Position numbers and translations under genes: made by a program | Assembly: GCF_026625725.1 (NCBI RefSeq) | Contig: NZ_CP113060.1 | Span: 558,001-622,000 of the forward strand | DNA length: 64,000 nt | Reading direction: 5' to 3' | DNA from: Pseudomonas sp. SL4(2022) | Lineage (GTDB): Bacteria; Pseudomonadota; Gammaproteobacteria; Pseudomonadales; Pseudomonadaceae | In this document: positions 22,999-32,942 of the stretch, in pieces | Layout of the letters: each line of letters starts with the position of its first letter | Position numbering within the stretch: the first letter of the stretch is position 1 | The notes under the pieces: generated by a model | Seen by the model: only the letters and a program-made list of their open reading frames with translations | Told to the model about the DNA's origin: nothing | Database searches by the model: none

Positions 22999-23125
22999 TA
23001 TCTGATTCATTCTGCGCAACTTTAGTGGACACACTAAAGCAGAAAGCTTACAGGAAAGTCCTTTTTTGGTCCACCGCCAGTTGCAGGCAAGACACAGCGA
23101 AGGGGCCTTCCTGCGACAGCATGCC

Positions 23126-24004
<879 letters not shown>

Positions 24005-25141
24005 TTACAGGTCGCCAAAGAAGCGCTTAACACCCTCGAACCAGCCATTGGCTTTCGGCGAATGCGAGCTGTCGCCTTCCAGGGTCTTGCGGAACTCATC
24101 GAGCAGTTCGCGCTGGCGACGATCCAGGTTGACCGGAGTCTCCACCGCCACCTTGCACATCAGATCACCCGCACCGCCACCACGCACCGGCGCCACGCCC
24201 TTGCCACGCAAGCGGAACATCTTGCCAGTCTGGGTGCCTTCTGGAATCTTCAGCTTGACCCGCCCATCCAGGGTCGGCACTTCCAACTCGCCACCCAGCG
24301 CCGCATCGGCAAAGCTGATCGGCACTTCGCAGTACAGGTGTTTGCCATCACGCTGGAAGATCGCGTGCTCGCGCACATTCACCACCACGTACAGGTCGCC
24401 CGCCGGGCCACCCATGGCACCCGCTTCACCTTCGCCGGAGAGCCGGATACGGTCGCCGGTATCCACGCCCGCCGGCACTTTCACCGACAGGGTCTTGTGC
24501 TCTTCCACACGACCATGGCCGTGGCAGGAACCGCACGGATCGGTGATCATCTTGCCGCTACCGTGGCAACGCGGGCAGGTCTGCTGCACCGAGAAGAAGC
24601 CCTGTTGCATGCGCACCTGGCCGATACCGCCACAAGTGGTACAGGTCACCGGACTGGTACCCTTCTTCGCACCCGAACCATCGCAGGTTTTGCAGTTGAC
24701 CAGCGTCGGCACGCGAATAGTCACCGTGGTGCCACGCACCGCTTCTTCCAGGTCCAGTTCCAGGGTGTAACGCAGGTCACTGCCGCGCTGCGCACCGCCG
24801 CGTTGGCCACCACGACCACCGCCACCACCGAAGAAATCGCTGAACACATCGCCAAAAATATCGGAGAAATTCGCCCCACCGAAGCCCGCACCACCGGCTC
24901 CACCACCCATTTGCGGATCAACACCGGCATGGCCATACTGGTCATAGGCCGACCGTTTGGCAGCATCGGAGAGCACTTCGTAAGCCTCGTTGGCTTCCTT
25001 GAACTTCTCTTCCGAGGCTTTATCGTCGGGATTGCGGTCCGGGTGGTACTTCATAGCCAGGCGGCGGTAAGCCTTTTTCAGCTCCGCTTCGCTGGCACCG
25101 CGCTCGACACCGAGCACCTCGTAATAGTCACGTTTAGCCAT
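24005..25141 (-). CDS. dnaJ: chaperone DnaJ
   Basis: DnaJ delivers unfolded proteins to DnaK and stimulates its ATPase. The 378-residue type I protein has the J domain with H-P-D (M-K-Y-H-P-D-R-N, about residue 33), a Gly/Phe-rich linker (about 75-115, including G-G-G-G-G-R-G-G), four C-x-x-C-x-G-x-G zinc repeats (about 145-205) and the C-terminal substrate domains. It is separated from dnaK by 122 bases holding a REP-like palindrome; no sigma-32 promoter was seen there. Confidence 0.98.
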   Translation of the reverse strand: MAKRDYYEVLGVERGASEAELKKAYRRLAMKYHPDRNPDDKASEEKFKEANEAYEVLSDAAKRSAYDQYGHAGVDPQMGGGAGGAGFGGANFSDIFGDVFSDFFGGGGGRGGQRGGAQRGSDLRYTLELDLEEAVRGTTVTIRVPTLVNCKTCDGSGAKKGTSPVTCTTCGGIGQVRMQQGFFSVQQTCPRCHGSGKMITDPCGSCHGHGRVEEHKTLSVKVPAGVDTGDRIRLSGEGEAGAMGGPAGDLYVVVNVREHAIFQRDGKHLYCEVPISFADAALGGELEVPTLDGRVKLKIPEGTQTGKMFRLRGKGVAPVRGGGAGDLMCKVAVETPVNLDRRQRELLDEFRKTLEGDSSHSPKANGWFEGVKRFFGDL

Positions 25142-25184
25142 AAGTCTTCAACACCTTCAAATCGTCTACTCCAGACACGCCAAC

Positions 25185-25202
25185 GCGGGAGCAAGCTCCC
25201 GC
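25185..25202. repeat. REP-like palindrome between dnaK and dnaJ
   Basis: GCGGGAGCAAGCTCCCGC is a perfect palindrome apart from the two-base loop. It resembles the core of Pseudomonas REP elements. As RNA it forms a stable hairpin without a T-run, which could protect dnaK mRNA or dampen dnaJ. Confidence 0.7.
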
Positions 25203-25263
25203 GCGGCGGATCATGCCGGACGTGACTTGCGCCACGCCTGGCCAGAGCGGCATAAGCTTGCGC

Positions 25264-27180
25264 TTACTTGTTGTCTTTGACCTCTTCGAACTCAGCATCG
25301 ACCACGTCGTCCGCTGCGTCCTTGGCTTGCTCACCACCGGCCGCCTGGGCACCCGGCTGCGGCTGCTCGGCGTACATTTTTTGCGCCAGCGGGGCAGTTA
25401 CTTCGGACAGCGCCGTCATCTTCGCTTCGATCTCGGCTTTGTCGTCGCCCTTCACGGCCGCTTCCAGTGCCGACACAGCCGCCTCGATGGCTGTTTTCTC
25501 TTCCGCAGTGGCTTTATCACCCGCTTCAGTGATCATCTTGCGGGTGGCGTGCACCAACTGGTCGCCCTGGTTGCGCGCACCGGCCAACTCTTCGAACTTG
25601 CGATCTTCCTCGGCATTGGCTTCGGCATCACGCACCATCTGCTGGATTTCTTCCTCGGACAGACCGGAGTTGGCCTTGATCACGATGGACTGCGACTTGC
25701 CAGTGGCTTTGTCCTTCGCGCTGACGTGCAGGATGCCGTTAGCGTCGATGTCGAAAGTCACTTCGATCTGCGGCACACCGCGCGGCGCCGGCGGAATCTC
25801 GGCCAGGTCGAATTTACCCAGCGATTTGTTACCGCTGGCCTGCTTACGCTCACCTTGCAGTACGTGAATAGTCACCGCACCCTGGTTGTCGTCAGCAGTG
25901 GAGAACACCTGCGACTTCTTGGTCGGAATCGTAGTGTTCTTCTCGATCAGCGCAGTCATCACGCCGCCCATGGTTTCGATACCCAGGGTCAGCGGACTGA
26001 CGTCCAGCAGGAGCACGTCCTTGACGTCACCGGCCAGTACCGCCCCCTGAATGGCCGCACCCATGGCCACGGCTTCGTCCGGGTTAACGTCCTTGCGTGC
26101 TTCCTTGCCGAAGAAATCAGCCACGGTTTTCTGCACCAGCGGCATACGGGTCTGACCACCGACCAGAATCACGTCGTTAATCGAACCCACATCGATACCA
26201 GCATCTTTCAGCGCGATGCGGCAAGGCTCGATGGTGCGCTGCACCAGATCCTCAACCAGGGCTTCCAGCTTGGCACGGGAAATTTTCACATTGAGGTGCT
26301 TCGGCCCAGTCGCGTCCGCCGTGATGTACGGCAGGTTGACGTCAGTCGACTGGCTGGAAGACAGCTCGATCTTGGCTTTTTCAGCAGCTTCTTTCAGACG
26401 CTGCATGGCCAGCGGGTCACCTTTGAGGTTCATGCCGCTTTCTTTCTTGAACTCGTCAACGAGGTAGTCGATCAGACGAATGTCAAAGTCCTCACCGCCG
26501 AGGAAGGTGTCACCGTTGGTCGCCAGCACTTCGAACTGGTGCTCGCCATCGACTTCAGCGATCTCGATCACCGACACGTCGAAGGTACCACCACCCAGGT
26601 CATAGACGATCACGGTGTGGTCGCCCTTGGCCTTGTCCATACCGTAAGCCAGAGCGGCTGCGGTCGGCTCGTTGATGATGCGTTTGACGTCCAGCCCCGC
26701 GATACGGCCGGCGTCTTTGGTGGCCTGACGCTGGCTGTCGTTGAAATACGCAGGAACGGTGATTACCGCTTCGGTCACTGACTCGCCGAGGTAGTCTTCG
26801 GCGGTCTTCTTCATTTTCTTCAGCACTTCGGCGCTGATTTGCGGCGGTGCCATTTTCTGGCCGTTAACCTCAACCCAGGCGTCCCCGTTGTCAGCCTTGG
26901 CGATCTTGTAAGGCACCATTTGGATGTCTTTCTGCACGACATCCTCTTCAAAACGACGACCGATCAGACGCTTTACCGCATACAGGGTGTTGTGCGGGTT
27001 GGTCACTGCCTGACGCTTGGCCGACTGACCTACCAGGATTTCGCCATCATTGGCGTAAGCGATGATCGACGGCGTGGTGCGCGCGCCTTCGGCGTTCTCG
27101 ATAACCTTGACGGTGCCGTTTTCCAGAATAGAGACGCAGGAGTTGGTGGTCCCCAGGTCGATACCAATAATTTTGCCCAT
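25264..27180 (-). CDS. dnaK: chaperone DnaK (Hsp70)
   Basis: DnaK is the ATP-driven Hsp70 chaperone. The 638-residue protein starts [14 protein letters not shown] and has the [12 protein letters not shown] phosphate motif, the V-G-G-Q-T-R-M-P motif, the V-L-L-L-D-V-S-P-L interdomain linker and an acidic lid ending [11 protein letters not shown]. The ATG at 27180 follows GGGAGAG; an 11-codon upstream extension is not family-like. A sigma-32-type promoter lies 79-104 bases upstream and overlaps the grpE stop codon. Confidence 0.98.
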   Translation of the reverse strand: MGKIIGIDLGTTNSCVSILENGTVKVIENAEGARTTPSIIAYANDGEILVGQSAKRQAVTNPHNTLYAVKRLIGRRFEEDVVQKDIQMVPYKIAKADNGDAWVEVNGQKMAPPQISAEVLKKMKKTAEDYLGESVTEAVITVPAYFNDSQRQATKDAGRIAGLDVKRIINEPTAAALAYGMDKAKGDHTVIVYDLGGGTFDVSVIEIAEVDGEHQFEVLATNGDTFLGGEDFDIRLIDYLVDEFKKESGMNLKGDPLAMQRLKEAAEKAKIELSSSQSTDVNLPYITADATGPKHLNVKISRAKLEALVEDLVQRTIEPCRIALKDAGIDVGSINDVILVGGQTRMPLVQKTVADFFGKEARKDVNPDEAVAMGAAIQGAVLAGDVKDVLLLDVSPLTLGIETMGGVMTALIEKNTTIPTKKSQVFSTADDNQGAVTIHVLQGERKQASGNKSLGKFDLAEIPPAPRGVPQIEVTFDIDANGILHVSAKDKATGKSQSIVIKANSGLSEEEIQQMVRDAEANAEEDRKFEELAGARNQGDQLVHATRKMITEAGDKATAEEKTAIEAAVSALEAAVKGDDKAEIEAKMTALSEVTAPLAQKMYAEQPQPGAQAAGGEQAKDAADDVVDAEFEEVKDNK

Positions 27181-27258
27181 CTTCACTCTCCCGAAACTTT
27201 GATAATTCCGCAACTGATCGTTGTCAGCGGCGGTAGCACTAAAACGCTTGGCTGTTTA

Positions 27259-27284
27259 ATGGGGGCGGCTTGACGAATTTCAAG
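27259..27284 (-). promoter_or_regulatory. sigma-32 (RpoH) type promoter of dnaK
   Basis: The minus strand has CTTGAA (27279-27284), a 14-base spacer, and CCCCAT followed by TAAA (27259-27264). This fits the heat-shock consensus and spacing. The -35 box includes the TGA stop codon of grpE. Confidence 0.85.
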
Positions 27285-27849
27285 CCTGCTCATCAATAGA
27301 TGGCGGCGCTTCGGCCGGTGCCTTGCTGACCACCACCATCGCGGGGCGCAGCAGGCGACCGTTAAGCAGATAGCCCTTCTGGAACACCTTGAGCACACTG
27401 TTAGGCTCGACATGGGTGCTTTCCTGCAGTGCCATGGCCTGATGGTGCTCAGGGTTGAACGGCGCACCATGCGGGTCGAGCGCCTCCAGTTGGAAACGCT
27501 TGAGGGTGTCGTGGAACAGCTTAAGCGTCAGCTCCATGCCTTCACGAACCGACTTGATCGCCTCATCGTCCGGGCTCGACAATTCAAGGCCGCGCTCCAG
27601 ACTGTCCACCACCGGCAGCAGGTCGTTGGCGAATTTCTCCAAGGCGAACTTATGCGCTTTCTCGACATCCTGCTCAGCGCGGCGGCGCACATTCTGCAAG
27701 TCGGCAGCCATGCGCAGCGACTGATCCTGCGCAGCGGCCAGTTGCTCTTCCAGCGTTTGCACGCGGGCAACCAGATCATCACCCGCAGCCGCGTCGGCAG
27801 CTGTTTGTACGTCGGGGTTCTGCGTATCCAGGGTCTGTTCGTCAGCCAT
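27280..27849 (-). CDS. grpE: nucleotide exchange factor GrpE
   Basis: GrpE releases ADP from DnaK. The 189-residue protein has an acidic N-terminus (residues 1-35), a long coiled coil (about 35-90, with [12 protein letters not shown]), the dimer region ([14 protein letters not shown]) and the C-terminal beta domain with [11 protein letters not shown] and the [12 protein letters not shown] motif. It has its own sigma-32-type promoter upstream at 27905-27930 and is followed by dnaK with a second one. Confidence 0.97.
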   Translation of the reverse strand: MADEQTLDTQNPDVQTAADAAAGDDLVARVQTLEEQLAAAQDQSLRMAADLQNVRRRAEQDVEKAHKFALEKFANDLLPVVDSLERGLELSSPDDEAIKSVREGMELTLKLFHDTLKRFQLEALDPHGAPFNPEHHQAMALQESTHVEPNSVLKVFQKGYLLNGRLLRPAMVVVSKAPAEAPPSIDEQA

Positions 27850-27904
27850 GCGTTTCTCCTCATGAAATTCGACGCGAGCCTCAACTCGCGTGCCTGAGCG
27901 TTAT

Positions 27905-27930
27905 ATGGGGCCAAAAATTGTGGTTTCAAG
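27905..27930 (-). promoter_or_regulatory. sigma-32 (RpoH) type promoter of grpE
   Basis: The minus strand has CTTGAA (27925-27930), a 14-base spacer, and CCCCAT followed by ATAA (27905-27910). The spacing is identical to the dnaK promoter. It lies 56 bases before the grpE ATG, in the divergent grpE-recN region. Confidence 0.88.
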
Positions 27931-28004
27931 GACCGCAGACGGATTGTCAGCCCATCAAAAAACACTGTATAAATAACCAGACATGAACTTGGGAGACCCT
28001 CGCC

Positions 28005-29678
28005 ATGCTGGTGCACCTGTCCGTACACAACTACGCCATCGTTGAACACCTTGATTTAGAACTGGACGCTGGCATGAGCGTGATCAGCGGTGAAACCGGC
28101 GCCGGTAAATCGATCATGCTCGACGCCCTCGGCCTGACCCTGGGTGATCGCGCCGATAGCGGCGTGGTGCGTCCTGGTGCGGACAAAGCGGACATCCTCG
28201 CCAGCTTTGACCTGACCGATATCCCTGAAGCCCGCGCCTGGCTGACCGAACGCGATCTGGACAATGACGGCCCATGCATCCTGCGCCGTGTAATCACCGC
28301 CGAAGGCCGCTCACGCAGCTACATTAACGGCGCCCCCTGTCCGCAAGGCGACCTCAAGGCCCTGGGCGAACTGCTGATCGACATCCACAGCCAGCATGAA
28401 CACCAGTCGCTGCTCAAGGCCGACACCCACCGCCGCCTGCTCGACGAATACGCCGGCAGCCAGGAACTGGCGCGCCAAGTGCAACTCGCGGCACAACGCT
28501 GGAAGCAGACCAAGAATGAACTGGAGCGGGTTTCCAGCATCGGCGACGAACAGCGCGCGCGCCACCAATTGCTCAGCTATCAACTGGAAGAACTCGACAA
28601 CCTGGCCCTCGGCGAAGACGAACTTGAACAGCTGGAACAGGAACACAAGAACCTGACCAACGCCGAAAGCCTGCTCAGCGCCTGCCGTCTGGTAATCGAA
28701 CAATGCAGCGATAATGATGCCGGCAACGTGCTGTCCGCCCTGACCGGCAGCCTGAATCGCCTCAGCGCCTTCCAGGGCCAACCCGGCGCATTGAGCGAAG
28801 CCACCAACCTGCTGGCCAGCGCACAAATCCAGGTAGAAGAAGCCGTCAGCGAACTGAACCGTTTCCTTGATCATTTCGACGCCGACCCTGAACGCCTGCG
28901 CCAGATGGAAGAGCGCCTGGACGCGATCTACACGCTGGCGCGCAAGCACCGTATCCAGCCCAGCGAACTAGGCGCCATGCAGCAGCAACTGTTCGAGGAG
29001 CTGGAAAGCCTCAATGCCGACGACCAGGCCGCCGAACGCCTGAGCGACGAACTGGCCGCCTTCGAACGGCATTACCAGGAAAAAGCAGCGGAACTCAGCA
29101 CCCTGCGCAACAAGGCCGCTAGTCAACTGGACAGCGCGGTCGAGCTGGAAATGCAAACCCTCGGCATGCCCGGCGGGCGCTTCACCATCAAGCTAACGAC
29201 CCACACCAACAGCGAGCCACAGCCTAACGGCCTGGAGCAACTCGAGTTTCTGGTCAGCGCCAACCCTGGACAACCGCTGAAAGCCCTGGCCAAGGTCGCC
29301 TCGGGCGGCGAGCTGTCGCGCATCAGCCTAGCGATTCAGGTAATCACCGCGCAAACCTCGCGGGTGCCCACCCTGGTATTCGATGAAGTCGACGTCGGCA
29401 TTGGCGGCCCCACCGCCGAAGTGGTCGGTCAGCTATTGCGCCGCCTCGGCGAACGCGGGCAGGTACTGACCGTCACCCACCTGCCGCAAGTCGCGGCACA
29501 AGGGCATCAGCACCTGTTCGTGCACAAAGTGCGTGAAAGCGATGCCACCCGCACAGCAGTGAGCAAACTGAGCCCTGCGCAGCGGGTCGAGGAAATCGCG
29601 CGCATGCTCGGCGGCGTCGATCTCACCGAAGAATCCCTGGCCCACGCGCGACAGATGGTCGGCAGCGCCCAGGCCTGA
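28005..29678 (+). CDS. recN: DNA repair protein RecN
   Basis: RecN is an SMC-like ATPase that acts at DNA double-strand breaks. The 557-residue protein starts M-L-V-H-L-S-V-H-N-Y-A-I-V-E and has Walker A G-E-T-G-A-G-K-S (about residue 30), two coiled-coil arms (about 150-210 and 270-365, rich in Glu/Leu/Gln), the signature A-S-G-G-E-L-S-R-I-S and Walker B L-V-F-D-E-V-D-V-G-I-G-G. It is divergent from grpE. The 155-base gap contains the sigma-32 promoter of grpE; a LexA box was looked for by eye but not established. Confidence 0.97.
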   Translation: MLVHLSVHNYAIVEHLDLELDAGMSVISGETGAGKSIMLDALGLTLGDRADSGVVRPGADKADILASFDLTDIPEARAWLTERDLDNDGPCILRRVITAEGRSRSYINGAPCPQGDLKALGELLIDIHSQHEHQSLLKADTHRRLLDEYAGSQELARQVQLAAQRWKQTKNELERVSSIGDEQRARHQLLSYQLEELDNLALGEDELEQLEQEHKNLTNAESLLSACRLVIEQCSDNDAGNVLSALTGSLNRLSAFQGQPGALSEATNLLASAQIQVEEAVSELNRFLDHFDADPERLRQMEERLDAIYTLARKHRIQPSELGAMQQQLFEELESLNADDQAAERLSDELAAFERHYQEKAAELSTLRNKAASQLDSAVELEMQTLGMPGGRFTIKLTTHTNSEPQPNGLEQLEFLVSANPGQPLKALAKVASGGELSRISLAIQVITAQTSRVPTLVFDEVDVGIGGPTAEVVGQLLRRLGERGQVLTVTHLPQVAAQGHQHLFVHKVRESDATRTAVSKLSPAQRVEEIARMLGGVDLTEESLAHARQMVGSAQA

Positions 29679-29694
29679 TCGAACCGCGCAATGC

Positions 29695-29722
29695 AAAAAG
29701 GCGACCCTAGGGTCGCCTTTCT
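29695..29722. terminator. bidirectional terminator between recN and fur
   Basis: The stem AAAGGCGACCC/GGGTCGCCTTT is a near-perfect palindrome around CTAG. It separates the convergent recN and fur genes. Confidence 0.9.
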
Positions 29723-29736
29723 CATACCAGCAGCAA

Positions 29737-30141
29737 TCAGCTTTTCTTGCGCACGTACAGCACAAGGTTGTGATCGACCAGCTCGAAACCGTGCTCTTTG
29801 ACGATCTCTTTCTGACGCTTCTCGATCTCAGGATCAAAGAACTCGATCACCTCACCCGAGTCGACGCACACCATATGGTCGTGGTGCCCGCTATCAGCCA
29901 GTTCAAATACCGCATGACCGCCATCAAAGTTGTGGCGCACCACCAGGCCTGCGGCTTCGAACTGAGTCAGTACACGGTAAACAGTGGCCAGGCCAACATC
30001 GTCGCCCGCCTCCATCAAAGATTTGTAAACGTCTTCTGCACTCATATGGCGCTGACCGGCAGAGTCGAGCATTTGCAGAATCTTGACCCGTGGCAGGGTC
30101 ACTTTCAGGCCAGCCTTGCGTAGTTCGCTATTTTCAACCAT
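29737..30141 (-). CDS. fur: ferric uptake regulator Fur
   Basis: Fur represses iron-uptake genes when bound to ferrous iron. The 134-residue protein has the N-terminal winged helix (N-S-E-L-R-K-A-G-L-K-V-T-L-P-R-V-K and T-V-Y-R-V-L-T-Q-F) and the metal-binding D-S-G-H-H-D-H-M-V-C region with the H-H-D-H cluster. Pseudomonas Fur lacks the second C-terminal Cys pair, and so does this protein. It is divergent from bamE with 97 bases between starts, the conserved Pseudomonas arrangement. Confidence 0.97.
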   Translation of the reverse strand: MVENSELRKAGLKVTLPRVKILQMLDSAGQRHMSAEDVYKSLMEAGDDVGLATVYRVLTQFEAAGLVVRHNFDGGHAVFELADSGHHDHMVCVDSGEVIEFFDPEIEKRQKEIVKEHGFELVDHNLVLYVRKKS

Positions 30142-30238
30142 GGTCTGCTTTCTCGCGGAAGCGGCTTCGCAGCTTCCCTTATTGCGGGTATGATCCGGGT
30201 TTATGTTGCCCAGCCAAGATAGTGGAAGTCACCCTCCG

Positions 30239-30757
30239 ATGCAAAAAACCAAGCTCCTGCTGACCAGCCTCACCCTTACGGGGCTACTCGCACTCGCCGG
30301 TTGTTCATTCCCCGGGGTTTATAAAATCGACATTCAACAGGGCAATGTCGTCACGCAGGACATGATAGACCAGTTGCGACCAGGAATGACCCGCAAACAA
30401 GTGCGGTTTATCATGGGCAACCCGCTGCTGACTGACACCTTCCACGCCAATCGCTGGGACTACCTCTACAGCATCCAGCCCGGCGGCGGCCAACGCCTGC
30501 AGGAGCGCGTCAGCGTCAACTTCAATGCTGACGACCAACTGGTGGGCCTGTCCGGTGATTTCATGCCGGGCGTCAGCCGTGACCAGGCCATTCTCGGTGA
30601 AGACAGCGGCGTGACAACCCCGCAAACCACCCAACAGCCAGCCGCCGAAGAAAAACCGGCGCCCGGCTCACTGCTTGAGCAGATTCAACGCGAAGTGGAC
30701 GACGTGAAAGTTGTTCCAGTACCCGTCCCCGAGCCCCTGGAAAGCACACCGCAGTAA
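30239..30757 (+). CDS. bamE: outer membrane assembly lipoprotein BamE (OmlA)
   Basis: BamE is a lipoprotein of the BAM complex that inserts outer-membrane proteins. The 172-residue product starts M-Q-K-T-K-L-L-L-T, has a signal peptide with lipobox L-A-G-C (about residue 21), then the conserved [18 protein letters not shown] motif and [10 protein letters not shown]. The C-terminal part (about 125-172) is Gln/Pro/Glu-rich and not conserved. The ATG at 30239 is chosen over an upstream frame start since it begins the signal peptide. It is divergent from fur. Confidence 0.95.
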   Translation: MQKTKLLLTSLTLTGLLALAGCSFPGVYKIDIQQGNVVTQDMIDQLRPGMTRKQVRFIMGNPLLTDTFHANRWDYLYSIQPGGGQRLQERVSVNFNADDQLVGLSGDFMPGVSRDQAILGEDSGVTTPQTTQQPAAEEKPAPGSLLEQIQREVDDVKVVPVPVPEPLESTPQ

Positions 30758-30770
30758 TATTTGCTCATAC

Positions 30771-30799
30771 AAAAAGCCCGGACATATCCGGGCTTTTTC
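30771..30799. terminator. bidirectional terminator between bamE and rnfH
   Basis: AAAAAGCCCGGA and TCCGGGCTTTTT form a symmetric stem with flanking A and T runs, between convergent genes. Confidence 0.92.
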
Positions 30800-30823
30800 G
30801 TTTCAGGGCAACCTGTTCACTAC

Positions 30824-31144
30824 TCAGCTTCCACCGTCTTCAGCCCTGGCCTGCGCCGCCTTGGCCGCGCGCTGCTTGCGCACCTCTTTCGGATCAGCGA
30901 TCAGCGACCGATAGATCTCCACCCGTTCACCGTCTTCCAGAATCCGCTCATCGGGCTTGCTGACGGCCTTACCGAAGATCCCGAGCGGGCTGTTCTGCAG
31001 GTCCAGCCCAGGGAAATGCGCTTGCATACCGGACTGCAGGGCTGCCTGGCGAACCGTGGTGCCGTGAGGCAGGCTCAGGCGCAGCAGTTTCTGCTTGTTG
31101 GCCAGGGCATAAACCACCTCGACCACGATATTTGGCTTATCCAT
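30824..31144 (-). CDS. rnfH: RnfH-family ubiquitin-like protein
   Basis: This is a 106-residue UPF0125/RnfH protein with a beta-grasp (ubiquitin-like) fold. It starts M-D-K-P-N-I-V-V-E-V-V-Y-A and has the family segments T-V-R-Q-A-A-L-Q-S-G and G-I-F-G-K, and D-G-E-R-V-E-I-Y-R-S-L, ending in a basic, Ala-rich tail. RnfH is paired with RatA in many gammaproteobacteria but its function is unresolved. The ATG at 31144 lies inside the last codons of ratA, an 8-base overlap that indicates translational coupling. Confidence 0.92.
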   Translation of the reverse strand: MDKPNIVVEVVYALANKQKLLRLSLPHGTTVRQAALQSGMQAHFPGLDLQNSPLGIFGKAVSKPDERILEDGERVEIYRSLIADPKEVRKQRAAKAAQARAEDGGS

Positions 31145-31571
31145 AGAGTTGCTTGGCCCTCTGGCAGAAGGCATCCACCAGCGTATTGGTGGCCTGATTA
31201 AACAAGGGACCCAGCGTCGCCCGCACCAACGGCCCAGCGTAATCGAACGTCAGGTCCAGACTGATCTTGCAGGCTTTGTCACCCAGCGCCTTGAACTCCC
31301 ACTGGCCATACAACTGGGTAAACGGCCCTTCAACCAGGCTCAGTTTGATCGACTCACCAGGCACCAGGGTATTGGCCGTGACGAAGCGCTGGCTCAAGCC
31401 ACCCTTAGCCACCGCCAGACTGGCGCGCATGTGAGTTTCGCTGACATCCAACACCTCACTGGACGAACACCAGGGCAGGAACTGCGGGTAGCTCGCCACA
31501 TCGTTGACCAGATCAAACAAAGCCTGGGCCGGATAAGGCAGCAGCGCCGAACGCTGAATATGAGTACTCAT
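31137..31571 (-). CDS. ratA: RatA-type START-domain protein
   Basis: This is a 144-residue polyketide-cyclase/START-fold protein with Y-P-A-Q-A-L-F-D-L-V-N-D-V-A-S-Y-P-Q-F-L-P-W-C near the N-terminus, G-P-F-T-Q-L-Y-G-Q-W-E-F in the middle and a C-terminal helix A-F-C-Q-R-A-K-Q-L-Y. E. coli RatA was reported to bind 50S subunits and block 70S formation, and mitochondrial relatives (COQ10) bind ubiquinone, so its real role is open. It is followed by rnfH with overlap and lies near smpB, the conserved neighbourhood. Confidence 0.92.
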   Translation of the reverse strand: MSTHIQRSALLPYPAQALFDLVNDVASYPQFLPWCSSSEVLDVSETHMRASLAVAKGGLSQRFVTANTLVPGESIKLSLVEGPFTQLYGQWEFKALGDKACKISLDLTFDYAGPLVRATLGPLFNQATNTLVDAFCQRAKQLYG

Positions 31572-31605
31572 AACGCAACCACGTTAATTAACAGGGGGCA
31601 GGCGA

Positions 31606-32245
31606 TCATTTGCTCAACTCTGCGACGAATACGATCAACATACCGATAGGCGCGACCACACGGATCAACCAGTACACCAGGCTGAACAGCAGCGGCATCA
31701 TGATGCGCAGGCCGCGCTCAAGACCGACCACCACGCCACGAACAATGACAAAACCGGTCAGCAGCATGAACAGCATGTGCCACTGCGTCAGCCGCCACAG
31801 GTCAGCCGTCAGCGCACCAAACGCCGCGCCGGCAGCGTCCGCACTGACGCCGGTAAACTGCCCGCGCCCCATGTTGAGGATGTAATCAAGCGACCAGCCG
31901 GCCACCACGCTGTAAAAGGACAGGATCAGCAGCGCAGCGATCATGCCCATCAGCGCGACCCAAGACCCCTTCGGTGAGGCCCACGATTCGATGGCAAGGG
32001 ACTTCAGGGTGTTCACCGGGCTCTGCCGGCCACGGCGACCAATCAGGGTTTCGGCCAGCAGGATCGGCAAATCAACCATAAAGATGCACACCAGGTACAT
32101 CATGACGAAGCCCCCCACCGTACATGCCGGTCATATAGGGGAACTTCCAGATAGTACCCAGGCCTACTGCCGAACCGGTTGCCGCCAGAATAAACACCCA
32201 AAGGCTGGCCCTGGCGCCGAGAATCGAGACCTTGTCGTTCGCCAT
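31606..32245 (-). pseudogene. NSS-family sodium-dependent symporter, decayed
   Basis: From ATG 32245 the frame gives [12 protein letters not shown] and the TM1 signature [14 protein letters not shown] of sodium:neurotransmitter-symporter proteins. It then breaks at a run of six C (plus strand 32111-32116) and continues in the next frame with F-V-M-M-Y-L. After the G-L-E-R-G-L-R-I-M-M-P-L-L-F segment it passes directly to a final-helix sequence (Y-W-L-I-R-V-V-A-P) and stops. The total is about 213 codons against roughly 440-480 for the family, so some 230-250 central residues are missing. With a deletion and a frame change it cannot make a working transporter. Confidence 0.88.
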
Positions 32246-32382
32246 ATTCTGCTAGTCCGCTCAACTGGAAAAGATCGCGCATTGTCGGGGATTCACCAGG
32301 GCGGCTCAAGCACAGCCGACGCCAAGTGGCGCGCAAGCACGTTTGCTGTGTCACGCACATAGCGCACGCGCCAGTGACTCCC

Positions 32383-32388
32383 TATAAT
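32383..32388 (+). promoter_or_regulatory. -10 box of smpB
   Basis: A perfect TATAAT lies 9 bases before the smpB ATG, with no recognisable ribosome site in between. Transcription from it would begin within a few bases of the start codon. No convincing -35 box is seen. Confidence 0.55.
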
Positions 32389-32397
32389 GCGCGCCCT

Positions 32398-32880
32398 ATG
32401 GCTAAACAAAAGAAACATCCGCAAGGCACCATCGCGCAAAACAAGAAGGCGATGCACGACTACTTCGTCGAATCCAGGTTCGAGGCTGGCTTGGTCCTGT
32501 CCGGCTGGGAAGTGAAGAGTCTGCGCGCCGGCAAGGCTCAACTGGTCGACAGCTACGTGCTGCTCAAGGACGACGAGGCCTGGCTGATGGGTTGCCACAT
32601 TACCCCCCTGAAAACCGCCAGCACCCACGTGATTGCGGACCCCACCCGCACCCGCAAGCTGCTGCTGAACAAGCGCGAACTGGACAAGCTGTTTGGTGCC
32701 GTGCAGCAAAAAGGCTATACCTGTGTGGCCATGTCGCTGTACTGGAAGGCGCACCTGATCAAGTGCGAAATTGCCCTGGCCAAGGGCAAGAAGGACTTTG
32801 ACAAGCGCAATACCGAGAAAGAGCGCGACGCTGACCGCGAAGTACAGCGCGCCATGCGCAGCAAAGGCAAAGACGAGTAA
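32398..32880 (+). CDS. smpB: SsrA-binding protein SmpB
   Basis: SmpB binds tmRNA and delivers it to stalled ribosomes. The 160-residue product has the family start [18 protein letters not shown], the [11 protein letters not shown] motif, N-K-R-E-L-D-K-L for tmRNA contact and the basic tail [14 protein letters not shown]. The ATG at 32398 is chosen; the upstream in-frame ATG at 32326 adds unrelated residues. It is divergent from the symporter pseudogene. Confidence 0.97.
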   Translation: MAKQKKHPQGTIAQNKKAMHDYFVESRFEAGLVLSGWEVKSLRAGKAQLVDSYVLLKDDEAWLMGCHITPLKTASTHVIADPTRTRKLLLNKRELDKLFGAVQQKGYTCVAMSLYWKAHLIKCEIALAKGKKDFDKRNTEKERDADREVQRAMRSKGKDE

Positions 32881-32897
32881 ATCGACCCTGCACTCGC

Positions 32898-32926
32898 AAA
32901 AACGCCCCGCACATGCGGGGCGTTTT
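32898..32926. terminator. terminator between smpB and the LysE-family gene
   Basis: AAAACGCCCCGC and GCGGGGCGTTTT form a symmetric stem-loop with A/T flanks, between convergent genes. Confidence 0.92.
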
Positions 32927-32942
32927 CGTGACAGCACCGGGG

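Noticed and set aside
29142..30238. Fur box in the fur-bamE intergenic region
   Set aside because: No stretch resembling the GATAATGATAATCATTATC consensus was seen between the divergent starts.
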